Under the pieces are notes generated by a model. It was given only the letters and a program-made list of their open reading frames with translations. It was not told where the DNA came from and did not search any database. This document shows, one piece after another, positions 16,969 through 25,895 of a DNA stretch of 64,000 nt. This DNA comes from Mesorhizobium kowhaii (GTDB lineage: Bacteria; Pseudomonadota; Alphaproteobacteria; Rhizobiales; Rhizobiaceae): contig NZ_MZXV01000076.1 in assembly GCF_003253745.1 (NCBI RefSeq), positions 285,319 through 349,318 on the forward strand. The letters run 5' to 3'. Position 1 is the stretch's first letter. The number at the start of each line of letters is the position of its first letter. Both the position numbers and the translations under genes were made by a program.

Positions 16969-19410
16969 ATGCCAGTGACGCCAACCGTTGCTCCGGGCGC
17001 CCCGGGAATTCCGGCCCGCTGGACGTCAAGCGCCAAGAGTGGCGTCGGAACGTCCCTTTCGCCGGCCGGCCAGATCTGGTTCACGATCAGCCATGGCATC
17101 CTCAACGAGATCTACTATCCGCGCCTCGACAGCGCCTGCACGCGCGATTTCGGCCTGATCGTCACCGGCCCCGACGGCTATTTCTCCGAAGAGAAGCGCG
17201 ATGCCGCGCACGCCATCGAACCATTCGAGAACGGCGTGCCGGCCTACAGGCTGGTCAACACCGCCGGCGACGGCGCCTATCGGATCGAAAAGAGCATCCT
17301 CGCCGACCCGGCGCGGCCCGCTTTGCTGCAGGAGATCGTTTTCACACCGCTCAAGGGTGCCGCCAGCGACTACCGTGTCTACGCCTTGCTGGCGCCGCAT
17401 CTGGTCAATGCCGGCATGGGAAACACCGCCTGGGTCGGTGACCACAAGGGAAAGCCTGTGCTGTTCGCCACGGGGCGCGGCACCTGCCTGGCGCTGGCCT
17501 CGTCGCTGCCCTGGCGAAGCTGCTCGGCCGGCTATGTCGGCGCCTCCGACGGCTGGCAGCAGCTCCACAACACCGGCAAACTCGATCCGACTTGCCGGCG
17601 GGCCGAGGACGGCAATGTCGCGCTGACCGGCGAGATCGGTTTTTCTACTGGCAAGTCAAAAGCGTTGCTGGCGTTGGGTTTTGGCGCGACGCCCGACGAG
17701 GCTGCTGAAAATGCCTTCGCCAGCCTGAAACGAGGCTTTGAGCCCGCCGCAAAATCCTACGTCGAGAAATGGCGCAAATGGCAAAAGGGCCTGCTGCCGC
17801 TGGACCGGCATGCCGCATCCGGGATCAACTTCTATCGCGTCTCGACCGCTGTCCTGGCGACGCACCGGTCGATCGCCGTGCCGGGTGCGGCGGTCGCCAG
17901 CCTTTCGATTCCGTGGGGCTTCAACAAGGGCGACGACGATCTCGGCGGCTATCATCTGGTCTGGCCGCGCGATCTGGTCGAAACGGCAGGTGGCTTTCTC
18001 GCTGCCGGCGACGCCGCGTCGGCCCTGCAAATCCTTGACTATCTGCACTCCATCCAGCAGCCGGACGGACGCTGGCCGCAGAACGCCTGGCTCGATGGAT
18101 CGGCCTATTGGCCAGGCATCCAGATGGACGAATGCGCCTTCCCGCTGCTGCTGGCCGATGCGCTGCATCGCGCAGGACACCTGCCGCGTGCCAGGCTCGC
18201 AGCCTTCCTGCCAATGATCGAGCGCGCCGCCAGCTATGTCGTGCGCAACGGACCCGTCACCGGCGAGGATCGCTGGGAGGAGGATGCCGGCTACAGCCCG
18301 TTCACGCTGGCCGTCGAGATCGCCGCACTGCTCGCCGCAGCGGACCTGCTCGACGCCTGCGGCAAGCAGAGCGCGGCGGCCTATCTGCGCGAGACCGCCG
18401 ATGTCTGGAACGACCAGGTCGAGCGCTGGACCTATGTCACCGGCACGGCACTCTGCCGGCAAGCCGGCGTCGACGGCTACTACGTCCGCATCGCACCGCC
18501 CGACAGCGCCGAGGCCGGTTCGCCGAAGGACGGCTATGTCCCGATCAAGAACCGGCCGCCCGGCGATACCGACCGTCCAGCCGAGGCAATCGTCAGCCCG
18601 GACGCGCTGGCGCTCGTCCGGTTTGGCCTGAGGGCAGCGGATGATCCGCGCATCGTCGACACGGTCAAGGTCATCGATGCGCAATTGCGCTGCGACCTGC
18701 CGCAGGGACCGCTCTGGTACCGCTACAATGGCGATGGCTATGGCGAACACGAGGATGGAGCGCCGTTCGACGGCACCGGCCAGGGCCGGCCCTGGCCGTT
18801 GCTGGCCGGCGAACGCGCCCATTACGAGCTGGCGGCGGGGCGCAAGGACAAGGCGGCGAGCCTGCTGGCCGCGCTGGAAGGTTCGGCCGGACCGGGCGGC
18901 CTGTTGCCCGAACAGGTCTGGGACGGCGCCGACCTGGCTGAGCGCGAACTGCTGCACGGTCGTCCCTCGGGCAGCGCCATGCCGCTGGTCTGGGCGCATT
19001 CGGAGTATATCAAGCTGTTGCGCTCGCTGCGCGACGGCGCGGTCTTCGACATGCCGCCGCAAGGCGTCAAGCGCTACATCGAGGACAAGACTGTATCGCC
19101 GCTCAGGACATGGCGGTTCAACAACAAGATCCGCACGATCCCGGCCGGCAAGACGCTGCGCGTCGAGCTGCTGGCCCCGGCGACGGTTCGCTGGAGCACC
19201 GACAATTGGGCAACCGCCGTCGACAGTCAGACGACAGAGAACGCTTTCGGCATCCATCTTGCCGATCTGCCCACGGCCAACCTCCCCAGCGGAAGCACGC
19301 TGATCTTCACTTTTTTCTGGTCCGGAGCCGGTGATTGGGAGAATGTCGACTTCTCCGTCATATCAGGCGAGCAGGATAGCCAGTCGATCCTTCCTCGACA
19401 AACCCCGTAA
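16969..19410 (+). CDS. Glucoamylase (glycoside hydrolase family 15)
   Basis: An 813-aa enzyme that releases glucose from the ends of alpha-glucans. An N-terminal beta-sandwich domain (about 20-270) precedes the (alpha/alpha)6 catalytic barrel. The catalytic acid is probably in GEDRWEEDAGYSPFTLA, and the base near the C-terminal GSAMPLVWAHSEYIKLLRS. There is no signal peptide, so it is predicted cytosolic and would act on glycogen or maltodextrins, or trehalose (some GH15 members are trehalases). The long C-terminal tail (700-813) may be an extra beta domain. The next gene, gnd, starts 26 bases later. Confidence 0.92.
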   Translation: MPVTPTVAPGAPGIPARWTSSAKSGVGTSLSPAGQIWFTISHGILNEIYYPRLDSACTRDFGLIVTGPDGYFSEEKRDAAHAIEPFENGVPAYRLVNTAGDGAYRIEKSILADPARPALLQEIVFTPLKGAASDYRVYALLAPHLVNAGMGNTAWVGDHKGKPVLFATGRGTCLALASSLPWRSCSAGYVGASDGWQQLHNTGKLDPTCRRAEDGNVALTGEIGFSTGKSKALLALGFGATPDEAAENAFASLKRGFEPAAKSYVEKWRKWQKGLLPLDRHAASGINFYRVSTAVLATHRSIAVPGAAVASLSIPWGFNKGDDDLGGYHLVWPRDLVETAGGFLAAGDAASALQILDYLHSIQQPDGRWPQNAWLDGSAYWPGIQMDECAFPLLLADALHRAGHLPRARLAAFLPMIERAASYVVRNGPVTGEDRWEEDAGYSPFTLAVEIAALLAAADLLDACGKQSAAAYLRETADVWNDQVERWTYVTGTALCRQAGVDGYYVRIAPPDSAEAGSPKDGYVPIKNRPPGDTDRPAEAIVSPDALALVRFGLRAADDPRIVDTVKVIDAQLRCDLPQGPLWYRYNGDGYGEHEDGAPFDGTGQGRPWPLLAGERAHYELAAGRKDKAASLLAALEGSAGPGGLLPEQVWDGADLAERELLHGRPSGSAMPLVWAHSEYIKLLRSLRDGAVFDMPPQGVKRYIEDKTVSPLRTWRFNNKIRTIPAGKTLRVELLAPATVRWSTDNWATAVDSQTTENAFGIHLADLPTANLPSGSTLIFTFFWSGAGDWENVDFSVISGEQDSQSILPRQTP

Positions 19411-19435
19411 ATCTCCAGGAAACAGGGACGAAACC

Positions 19436-20455
19436 ATGCAGATCGGAATGATGGGACTGGGCCGGATGGGCGCCAACATGGTCCGGCGCCTGATGCGCGA
19501 CGGCCACCAATGCGTCGTCTATGACATCAACCCGGCCAGCGTCGCCGCGCTCGTAACCGACGGTGCGTCGGGAGCGGCATCCCTTGCGGAATTCGTCGGC
19601 AAGCTGGCCAAGCCGCGCTGCGTCTGGCTGATGCTGCCGGCTGCAATCACCGGCAAGATCGTCGATCAGGTCGCCGCCCTGATGGAACCCGGCGACATTA
19701 TCATCGACGGCGGCAATTCCTATTACCATGACGACGTCGACCGGGCGGCGAAGCTCAGGGACAAGGGCATCAGCTATGTCGATGTCGGCACCAGTGGCGG
19801 CGTCTGGGGCCTCGATCGCGGCTACTGCCTGATGATCGGCGGGCCTGACGAGGCGGTCCAGCATCTCGATTCGATCTTTGCCACGCTGGCGCCCGGCGCC
19901 GATGCCGGCGCGCCCGCTCCCGACAAGGCCGCCGCCGGCACGGCACCCTTCGGCTATCTGCATTGCGGCCCGAGCGGTGCTGGCCATTTCGTCAAGATGA
20001 TCCACAACGGCATCGAATACGGCGTCATGGCCGCCTACGCCGAGGGCATGAACATCCTCAAGGCCGGCAATGCCGGCAAGGTCAAGCGCGCCGCCGACGC
20101 CGAGACCAGCCCACTGCAGAACCCGGAATATTATCAGTTCGACTTCGACCTCGCCAACGTCGCCGAGGTCTGGCGGCATGGCAGCGTCATCGGCTCCTGG
20201 CTGCTCGACCTGACCGCCGGCGCGCTCAAGTCAGACGCCTCGCTGGCGAGTTTCGGCGGCCGCGTCTCGGATTCCGGCGAAGGCCGCTGGACGCTGAAGG
20301 CGGCGATCGACACCGGCGTGCCGGCGCCGGTGCTGTCCTCGGCGCTGTTCGACCGCTTCTCCTCGCAAGGCGAATCCGAATTCGCCGACAAGCTTCTGTC
20401 CGCCATGCGCTATGCGTTTGGCGGCCATGTCGAAAAGCCGAAGTCCGGCTCGTGA
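19436..20455 (+). CDS. gnd: 6-phosphogluconate dehydrogenase, short form
   Basis: A 339-aa decarboxylating dehydrogenase producing ribulose 5-phosphate, CO2 and NAD(P)H. The Rossmann start is MQIGMMGLGRMGANMVRRL; catalytic Lys and the HNG motif are in GPSGAGHFVKMIHNGIEYG. It is of the short class (about 300-340 aa, GntZ/YqeC-like), in contrast to the 470-aa enterobacterial enzyme; short forms are often NAD-dependent. The ATG at 19436 is chosen since the frame upstream overlaps the glucoamylase end. zwf follows in the same operon. Confidence 0.93.
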   Translation: MQIGMMGLGRMGANMVRRLMRDGHQCVVYDINPASVAALVTDGASGAASLAEFVGKLAKPRCVWLMLPAAITGKIVDQVAALMEPGDIIIDGGNSYYHDDVDRAAKLRDKGISYVDVGTSGGVWGLDRGYCLMIGGPDEAVQHLDSIFATLAPGADAGAPAPDKAAAGTAPFGYLHCGPSGAGHFVKMIHNGIEYGVMAAYAEGMNILKAGNAGKVKRAADAETSPLQNPEYYQFDFDLANVAEVWRHGSVIGSWLLDLTAGALKSDASLASFGGRVSDSGEGRWTLKAAIDTGVPAPVLSSALFDRFSSQGESEFADKLLSAMRYAFGGHVEKPKSGS

Positions 20456-20478
20456 CAGCCGGCAGGGGAGACAATTTG

Positions 20479-21855
20479 ATGAGCCAGGAACGGTCCGATA
20501 CGCTGGTGCTCTTCGGAGCGACCGGCGACCTCGCCCACAAGAAAATATTTCCAGCGCTTTACCAGATGGTCGCCAAGGGCACGCTGACCGAACCGGTGAT
20601 CGGCGTCGCGTTCGACGCCTGGGACCTCAAGCAATTGCAGGCGCGCGCCCGCGACGGCATCGTCGATGCGCTCGGCAAGATCGACGAAAAGGTGTTCGCC
20701 AAGTTCGCGTCGCTGCTGCGCTACGTCAGCGGCGACTACCGCGATCCGGCGACGTTCGAGAAACTGAAAAACGCGCTCGGCACCGCCCAGCGGCCGCTGC
20801 ATTACATGGCCGTGCCGCCGACCATGTTCGAGACCGTCGTCCAGGGGCTCGAGCAATCGGGCACGGCGCATGGCGCGCGGCTGATGGTGGAAAAGCCCTT
20901 CGGCCACGACCTGCAATCGGCGCGCTGGCTGAACCGGGTCCTGCATCTGGTGTTCGACGAACAGTCGATCTTCCGCATCGACCATTATCTCGGCAAGGAA
21001 GCGATCCAGAACCTGCTCTATTTCCGCTTCGCCAATTCCTTCCTCGAGCCGATCTGGAACCGCAACTTCGTCGAGAGCGTGCAGATCACCATGGCCGAGG
21101 ATTTCGGCGTCGAGGGGCGTGGCCGCTTCTATGACGATGTCGGCTGTATCAGGGACGTCATCGAGAACCATCTGCTCAACATCCTGTTGCTGCTTGCCAT
21201 GGAGCCGCCTGTCGGCCGTTCGGCCGACGATTTGATCGACGAGAAGGTGCAGGTGCTGCGCGCGATCCGCACGCTGACGAAGGACGATGTCGTGCGCGGC
21301 CAGTTCACCGGCTATCTCGCCGAACCCGGCGTGGCGCCGAACTCACCGGTCGAGACCTTTGCGGCGGTGCGTTTCTTCGTCGACACCTGGCGCTGGCAGG
21401 ATGTGCCGTTCTTCATCCGCGCCGGCAAGAACATGCCCGTGCATGTCACCGAGGTGGTGGTGCGGCTGAAGCGGCCGCCGCTCGACGTCTTCGACCCGAT
21501 CAAGCCCGCCGACCAGAACTACGTCCGCTTCCGCATCGATCCGCAAGTGGTGATCGCCATCGGCGCCCAGCGCAAGGCGCCGGGCGACGACATGATCGGC
21601 GAACAGGTCGAACTGACGGCGCTTGACGACAGCAAGAGCGACATGCCGCCCTATGAGCGGCTGATCGGCGATGCCATGAACGGCAACGGCCAGCTGTTCA
21701 CCCGCCAGGACGCCAGCGAGCTGGCCTGGCGCATCGTCGGCCCGGTGCTTGGCGACACCACGCCGCCGGACCTCTATGAACCGCTCACATGGGGTCCGGC
21801 GGACGTGATGGCCGGGTTCGGGCCGCCCAATGGCTGGATCGATCCGGTAAAGTGA
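20479..21855 (+). CDS. zwf: Glucose-6-phosphate dehydrogenase
   Basis: A 458-aa enzyme oxidising glucose 6-phosphate to 6-phosphogluconolactone. Coenzyme motif FGATGDLAHKK, substrate motif RIDHYLGKEAIQN with the catalytic His region, and RAGKNMPVHVTEV are all clear. The ATG at 20479 has AGGGGAG 8 bases upstream, and the long open frame before it overlaps gnd. It is slightly shorter than the usual 490 aa. There is no lactonase (pgl) gene in this operon. Confidence 0.94.
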   Translation: MSQERSDTLVLFGATGDLAHKKIFPALYQMVAKGTLTEPVIGVAFDAWDLKQLQARARDGIVDALGKIDEKVFAKFASLLRYVSGDYRDPATFEKLKNALGTAQRPLHYMAVPPTMFETVVQGLEQSGTAHGARLMVEKPFGHDLQSARWLNRVLHLVFDEQSIFRIDHYLGKEAIQNLLYFRFANSFLEPIWNRNFVESVQITMAEDFGVEGRGRFYDDVGCIRDVIENHLLNILLLLAMEPPVGRSADDLIDEKVQVLRAIRTLTKDDVVRGQFTGYLAEPGVAPNSPVETFAAVRFFVDTWRWQDVPFFIRAGKNMPVHVTEVVVRLKRPPLDVFDPIKPADQNYVRFRIDPQVVIAIGAQRKAPGDDMIGEQVELTALDDSKSDMPPYERLIGDAMNGNGQLFTRQDASELAWRIVGPVLGDTTPPDLYEPLTWGPADVMAGFGPPNGWIDPVK

Positions 21856-21869
21856 GTGGAGGTGGCACA

Positions 21870-22574
21870 ATGGCCAAGGCGATGAAGCAGCCTGCATCGG
21901 ACGCTGAGAAGATCGTGCTTTCGATCGATATTGGCGGCTCGCACGTCAAGATCCTCTCGAGCGCCGGCGGTGCGGAGCGCCGCGCCGACTCGGGACCTGG
22001 CCTGACGCCGCAGCAGATGACCGATGCGGTCAAGAAGCTCGCCGAAGGCCTGTCCTACGACGTCATCTCGATGGGCTACCCCGGCCCGGTCAACCACAAC
22101 AGGCCGCTCACCGATCCTGCCAATCTCGGCAAGGGTTGGGCCGGCTACGATTTCGCCGCGCAGTTCGGCAAGCCGGTGAAGGTGGTCAACGACGCGCTGA
22201 TGCAGGCCATCGGCAGCTATGAGGGCGGCCGCATGCTGTTCATCGGACTGGGAACCGGCCTCGGCGCGGCGATGATCGTCGACAATGTCGCCCAGCCGAT
22301 GGAACTCGCCCACCTTCCCTACAAGAAGGGCAGGAGTTTCGAGGACTATGTCGGCGAACGCGGGCTGGAAAAGCGCGGCAAGAAGAGATGGCGCAAATAT
22401 GTGTTCGACGTCGTCGACCGGCTCCGCGCCGCCATGCAGCCTGACTATGTCGTCATTGGCGGCGGCAATGTCGACAAGCTCGATGAATTGCCCACCGACT
22501 CGAGGCGCGGCGACAACACACGCGCCTTCGAAGGCGGCTTTCGTTTGTGGCGCGACAAGGCGCTGATAGTCTGA
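21870..22574 (+). CDS. Polyphosphate-glucokinase-like ROK kinase
   Basis: A 234-aa sugar kinase. The N-terminal phosphate loop is LSIDIGGSHVKI; GYPGPVNHNRP, PANLGKGWAGYDF, VVNDALMQAIGSYEGG and LFIGLGTGLGAAMI follow the polyphosphate/ATP glucokinase (PPGK) pattern. It would phosphorylate the glucose released by the glucoamylase three genes upstream. The ATG at 21870 has GGAGG close upstream and lies 14 bases after zwf. Whether it uses polyphosphate, ATP or both cannot be read from sequence. Confidence 0.88.
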   Translation: MAKAMKQPASDAEKIVLSIDIGGSHVKILSSAGGAERRADSGPGLTPQQMTDAVKKLAEGLSYDVISMGYPGPVNHNRPLTDPANLGKGWAGYDFAAQFGKPVKVVNDALMQAIGSYEGGRMLFIGLGTGLGAAMIVDNVAQPMELAHLPYKKGRSFEDYVGERGLEKRGKKRWRKYVFDVVDRLRAAMQPDYVVIGGGNVDKLDELPTDSRRGDNTRAFEGGFRLWRDKALIV

Positions 22575-22789
22575 TATTATTATTGTTTAATATAGTTGTT
22601 CAAAATAACGTGTGCCGCGGCATCAAGTCATTGCGCTGCGCAGATTTGCCGACTAGGAATTTCGCGCCACAACAACGCCGCCCGTCCCGTGGATGCACAA
22701 AGGACGCCGCAGCATTTTGATTTTGCGCATGATCCTTTCCGGGAATCGAATCCGATTTTCAGGTCATGCGCTTTAGACGGAGAAATAGA
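22575..22789. promoter_or_regulatory. AT-rich upstream region of the MucR gene
   Basis: A 215-bp spacer whose first 35 bases are strikingly AT-rich compared with the surrounding DNA (TATTATTATTGTTTAATATA), the sort of region that MucR/Ros proteins bind, so autoregulation is likely. It also contains a palindromic repeat copy (22725-22771). There is no other gene in it. Confidence 0.5.
22725..22771. repeat. Palindromic repeat copy with GCGCATGA/TCATGCGC arms
   Basis: The outer arms GCGCATGA and TCATGCGC are perfect complements around a core TCCTTTCCGGGAATCGAATC that resembles the AAAAGTG...CGGTTTTC core of the copies at 27124-27174 and 46778-46822. It lies 19 bases before the mucR start. Confidence 0.65.
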
Positions 22790-23248
22790 TTGACCGACGA
22801 TAGCAACAGCGCCCGTAAAGACATCGACCTGCTCGAGCTGACCGCTCATATCGTGTCCGCTTATGTCGAGAAGAACCGCTTGCCCGTTTCAGGTCTCGCC
22901 GATCTCATCGCCAGCGTCAGCGCTTCGATAAGCGGGCTCGGCCAGCCGGTGGTGCCGGTGGCGGCGCCGCTGGTCCCGGCGGTCAACCCCAAGAAATCGG
23001 TGACACCGGACTTCATCATCTGCCTCGAAGACGGCAAGAAGTTCAAATCCCTGAAGCGTCACCTCGGCGTGCATTTCGGCCTGACGCCGGATGCCTATCG
23101 CGCCAAATGGGGCTTGCCGTCGGATTATCCGATGGTCGCTCCCAATTATGCCGCTTCGCGTTCGCTGCTGGCGAAGTCGATCGGCCTCGGCCGCAAGGCC
23201 GCCCCGAAGCCGGTCGTCAAGGGCAGGAAGGCCAAGGCTTCGGCCTGA
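22790..23248 (+). CDS. mucR: MucR/Ros-family zinc-finger transcriptional regulator
   Basis: A 152-aa regulator of the alphaproteobacterial Ros/MucR family, which represses exopolysaccharide, motility and cell-cycle genes and binds AT-rich DNA. The N-terminal helix LLELTAHIVSAYVEKNRL is the oligomerisation region. The zinc-finger region is CLEDGKKFKSLKRHLGVHFG, where the second Cys of Ros (CLEC) is Asp, giving a Cys-Asp-His-His set. It ends with the typical DYPMVAPNYAASRS. The start is TTG at 22790, with GGAGAAA 5-6 bases upstream; the ATG-initiated frame from 22766 would place the ribosome site inside the gene. Confidence 0.92.
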   Translation: MTDDSNSARKDIDLLELTAHIVSAYVEKNRLPVSGLADLIASVSASISGLGQPVVPVAAPLVPAVNPKKSVTPDFIICLEDGKKFKSLKRHLGVHFGLTPDAYRAKWGLPSDYPMVAPNYAASRSLLAKSIGLGRKAAPKPVVKGRKAKASA

Positions 23249-23294
23249 GGCAATTCCGCACTGAGCCAATAGGCTGAGCCAATGGATTGATTGG

Positions 23295-23334
23295 AGCCTG
23301 CCGGCGAATCCGCCTTGGCAGGCTTCATGTTTTT
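23295..23334 (+). terminator. Probable intrinsic terminator of mucR
   Basis: AGCCTGCC and GGCAGGCT pair across a 14-base loop, followed by TCATGTTTTTG. The stem lies 46 bases after the mucR stop. Confidence 0.6.
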
Positions 23335-23375
23335 GTGGCTTGGATGAATCGGACGGATTCTTTTGGGGGAGAGCC

Positions 23376-24476
23376 ATGAACTACGCCAGGATGGTGATCG
23401 AGAAAGAGGCGCCGGAAGAATACGGCTATGACCGGATCCGCTACAATCTTTCCGAAAGCTCGATTGCCGACCAGAAACTCTCCGACATCGGCCTGTCCTT
23501 GCCCGATCTCACGCTTTTTTACGGCGAGCATCGCGGCGACAAGGAGTTGCGCGCGCTGATCGCGGCGCAGGATGCCGGCATCTCGTCCGATGATGTCCTT
23601 GTCACCGCCGGCGCTGCCGGCGCGCTGTTCATCATCTCGACCTCGCTTTTGTCGGCGAGCGATCATCTCGTCGTCATCAGGCCCAACTACGCCACCAACA
23701 TCGAGACCCCAAGGGCGATCGGCTGCGCTATCAGCTTTGTCGACCTAGCCTTCGAGGACGGCTTCGCCATCGATGTCAGCCAAGTCACGGCGGCGATACG
23801 GCCGAACACCAGGCTGATCAGCGTCACCTGCCCGCACAACCCGACCGGCACGATGATGGACCGGGCCGAACTCGATGCGCTGGTCGCGCTCGCCGAAAGC
23901 AGGAACTGCCATTTGCTGGTCGACGAGACCTACCGCGACCTTTCCTATGGCAAGCGCCTGCCGTCGGCGGCATCGCTGAGCCCGAAGGCGATCAGCGTCT
24001 CGTCGCTGTCCAAGGCCTTCGGCATTCCCGGCATCCGCATCGGCTGGCTGATCACCAGGGATGCGGACCTTCAGGAGAAGTTCCTCGCCGCCAAGGAGCA
24101 GATCGGCATCTGCGGCAGCGTCATCGACGAAGGCATCGCGCGTGGCATGCTGCAGCGTCGCGACGCCTTCCTGGCAAGGCTGCTGCCCGAAATGGCCAGG
24201 CGCCGCGATATCGTCCAGGTCTGGATCGACCGCGAGCCGCTGGTCGACTGGGTGCGACCCGAAGGCGGTGTCGTCGGCTTCCCGCGCCTGAATGTCGATC
24301 CCGGCTTCGATCTCGACCGGTTCTATGTGAACCTGCTGGAAAACCATGGCGCCTATGTCGGACCCGGCCACTGGTTCGAAATGGAAAAACGCTTCTTCCG
24401 CGTCGGATTCGGTTGGCCGACGGAAGCGGAGTTGAGCGGCGGCCTCGACGCCATCTCCGCGGCGCTGCGGCAGTAA
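23376..24476 (+). CDS. PLP-dependent aminotransferase, class I/II
   Basis: A 366-aa fold-type I aminotransferase. The pyridoxal Lys is in SVSSLSKAFGIPGIRIGWL; the Asn and Asp/Tyr contacts are in TCPHNPTGTM and LLVDETYRDL; the C-terminal Arg region reads KRFFRVGFGWP. GGGGGAGAG lies directly before the ATG at 23376. The sequence resembles the capreomycidine-synthase/alanine-type side of the family, but no substrate can be assigned. The next gene is an exporter, which may or may not be linked. Confidence 0.88.
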   Translation: MNYARMVIEKEAPEEYGYDRIRYNLSESSIADQKLSDIGLSLPDLTLFYGEHRGDKELRALIAAQDAGISSDDVLVTAGAAGALFIISTSLLSASDHLVVIRPNYATNIETPRAIGCAISFVDLAFEDGFAIDVSQVTAAIRPNTRLISVTCPHNPTGTMMDRAELDALVALAESRNCHLLVDETYRDLSYGKRLPSAASLSPKAISVSSLSKAFGIPGIRIGWLITRDADLQEKFLAAKEQIGICGSVIDEGIARGMLQRRDAFLARLLPEMARRRDIVQVWIDREPLVDWVRPEGGVVGFPRLNVDPGFDLDRFYVNLLENHGAYVGPGHWFEMEKRFFRVGFGWPTEAELSGGLDAISAALRQ

Positions 24477-24636
24477 CGTCCTCGTGCAATCAAAGGAACA
24501 GGGTGAAAATTCCTTGATCCAGCCCTGATTTTAACGCACACCCCGGCTCGAACTTTGTTAGAAGTTCCCTTGGCCGGAACAGCGCCCATCCGGGAAGTGC
24601 CCCGCCGGCCGATGCTACTACAACGGGGCCATATCC

Positions 24637-25878
24637 ATGACATCCCAATCCAATATTTCGCCGGACCAGCGCTATGCCGCGTTCCGCCACCGCTCCTTCC
24701 TGAGCTATTGGGCGGCGCGTTTTCTCACCACATTCGCCACCATGATCGTGTCCGTCGCGGTCGGCTGGCAGATGTATGACCTGACCCGGGACCCGCTTGA
24801 TCTCGGCCTGGTCGGCATCGTCCAGTTCCTGCCGTCGCTGTTGCTGGTGCTGGTCACCGGCGTCGTCGCCGACCGCTTCGGCCGCCGCCTGATCATGGCG
24901 CTGGCGGTGGTGGTGGAGGCGATCTGCGCGCTGACGCTGCTGTTTCTGACGCTGCACGGCATCAGCGGACCGCTGCCGATCTTTGCCGTGCTCGCCATGT
25001 TCGGCGTCGCCCGTGCCTTCTTCGGCCCGGCCTCGGCCTCGCTGTTCGCCAACCTGGTGCCGCCTGAGGATTTCGCCAACGCCATCGCCTGGAATTCGTC
25101 GGCCTGGCAGACCGCGACCATTGTTGGCCCTGTCGCCGGCGGCCTGCTCTATGGCGTGTCGGCGGAAGTCGCCTATGGCACCGCTGCCGTCCTGATGCTG
25201 GCCTCCGGGCTGCTGATCTTCACCATCCCGAAGCCTTCGCAACGCATCGAGACCGAAAAGCCGACGCTGCAGAATCTGTTCGGTGGGTTCAGCTATATCT
25301 GGGGCGAGAAGATCGTGCTGGGCGCCATCTCGCTCGATCTGTTCGCCGTGCTATTGTCGGGCGCCTCGGCGCTGCTGCCGATCTACGCGCGCGACATCCT
25401 CCAACTTGGCCCCTGGGGCCTCGGCCTGCTGCGCTCGGCGCCCAGCGTCGGCGCCATTTGCGTCGCGATCTGGCTGGCCGGGCATCCGCTCCGCAACCAC
25501 GCGGGCATGATCATGCTAGCCTCCGCTGCTTCGTTCGGTGCCTTCACTGTGCTGTTCGGCCTGTCGACGATCACCTGGCTGTCGATCGTCGCCCTTGCCT
25601 TCCTCGGCGCCACCGACATGTTCAGCGTCTACATCAGGGAAACCTTGATCCAGCTGTGGACACCCGACCATGTGCGTGGCCGTGTCAACGCCGTCAACCA
25701 GGTCTTCGTAGGCGCCTCCAACGAGGTCGGCGAATTCCGCGCCGGCACGATGGCGGCGTTGATCGGCACAGTGCCGGCCGTCGTGGTCGGTGGCATCGGC
25801 GCCATCGCCGTCGCCGGGCTGTGGATGGTACTGTTCCCGCAACTGCGCAAGGTGCGCCACCTCAACGGGCGAAACTGA
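24637..25878 (+). CDS. MFS transporter (MFS_3 / EntS-like)
   Basis: A 413-aa membrane protein with twelve likely helices. The loop 2-3 motif is VADRFGRRLIM, and ARAFFGPASASLFANLVPPEDFANAIAWNSSAWQ is characteristic of the MFS_3 (enterobactin-exporter-like) family. Members are proton-driven exporters of drugs or siderophores; the cargo is unknown. It begins 160 bases after the aminotransferase and probably has its own promoter. Confidence 0.9.
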   Translation: MTSQSNISPDQRYAAFRHRSFLSYWAARFLTTFATMIVSVAVGWQMYDLTRDPLDLGLVGIVQFLPSLLLVLVTGVVADRFGRRLIMALAVVVEAICALTLLFLTLHGISGPLPIFAVLAMFGVARAFFGPASASLFANLVPPEDFANAIAWNSSAWQTATIVGPVAGGLLYGVSAEVAYGTAAVLMLASGLLIFTIPKPSQRIETEKPTLQNLFGGFSYIWGEKIVLGAISLDLFAVLLSGASALLPIYARDILQLGPWGLGLLRSAPSVGAICVAIWLAGHPLRNHAGMIMLASAASFGAFTVLFGLSTITWLSIVALAFLGATDMFSVYIRETLIQLWTPDHVRGRVNAVNQVFVGASNEVGEFRAGTMAALIGTVPAVVVGGIGAIAVAGLWMVLFPQLRKVRHLNGRN

Positions 25879-25895
25879 CGCGCGCCGTCGTAGCC

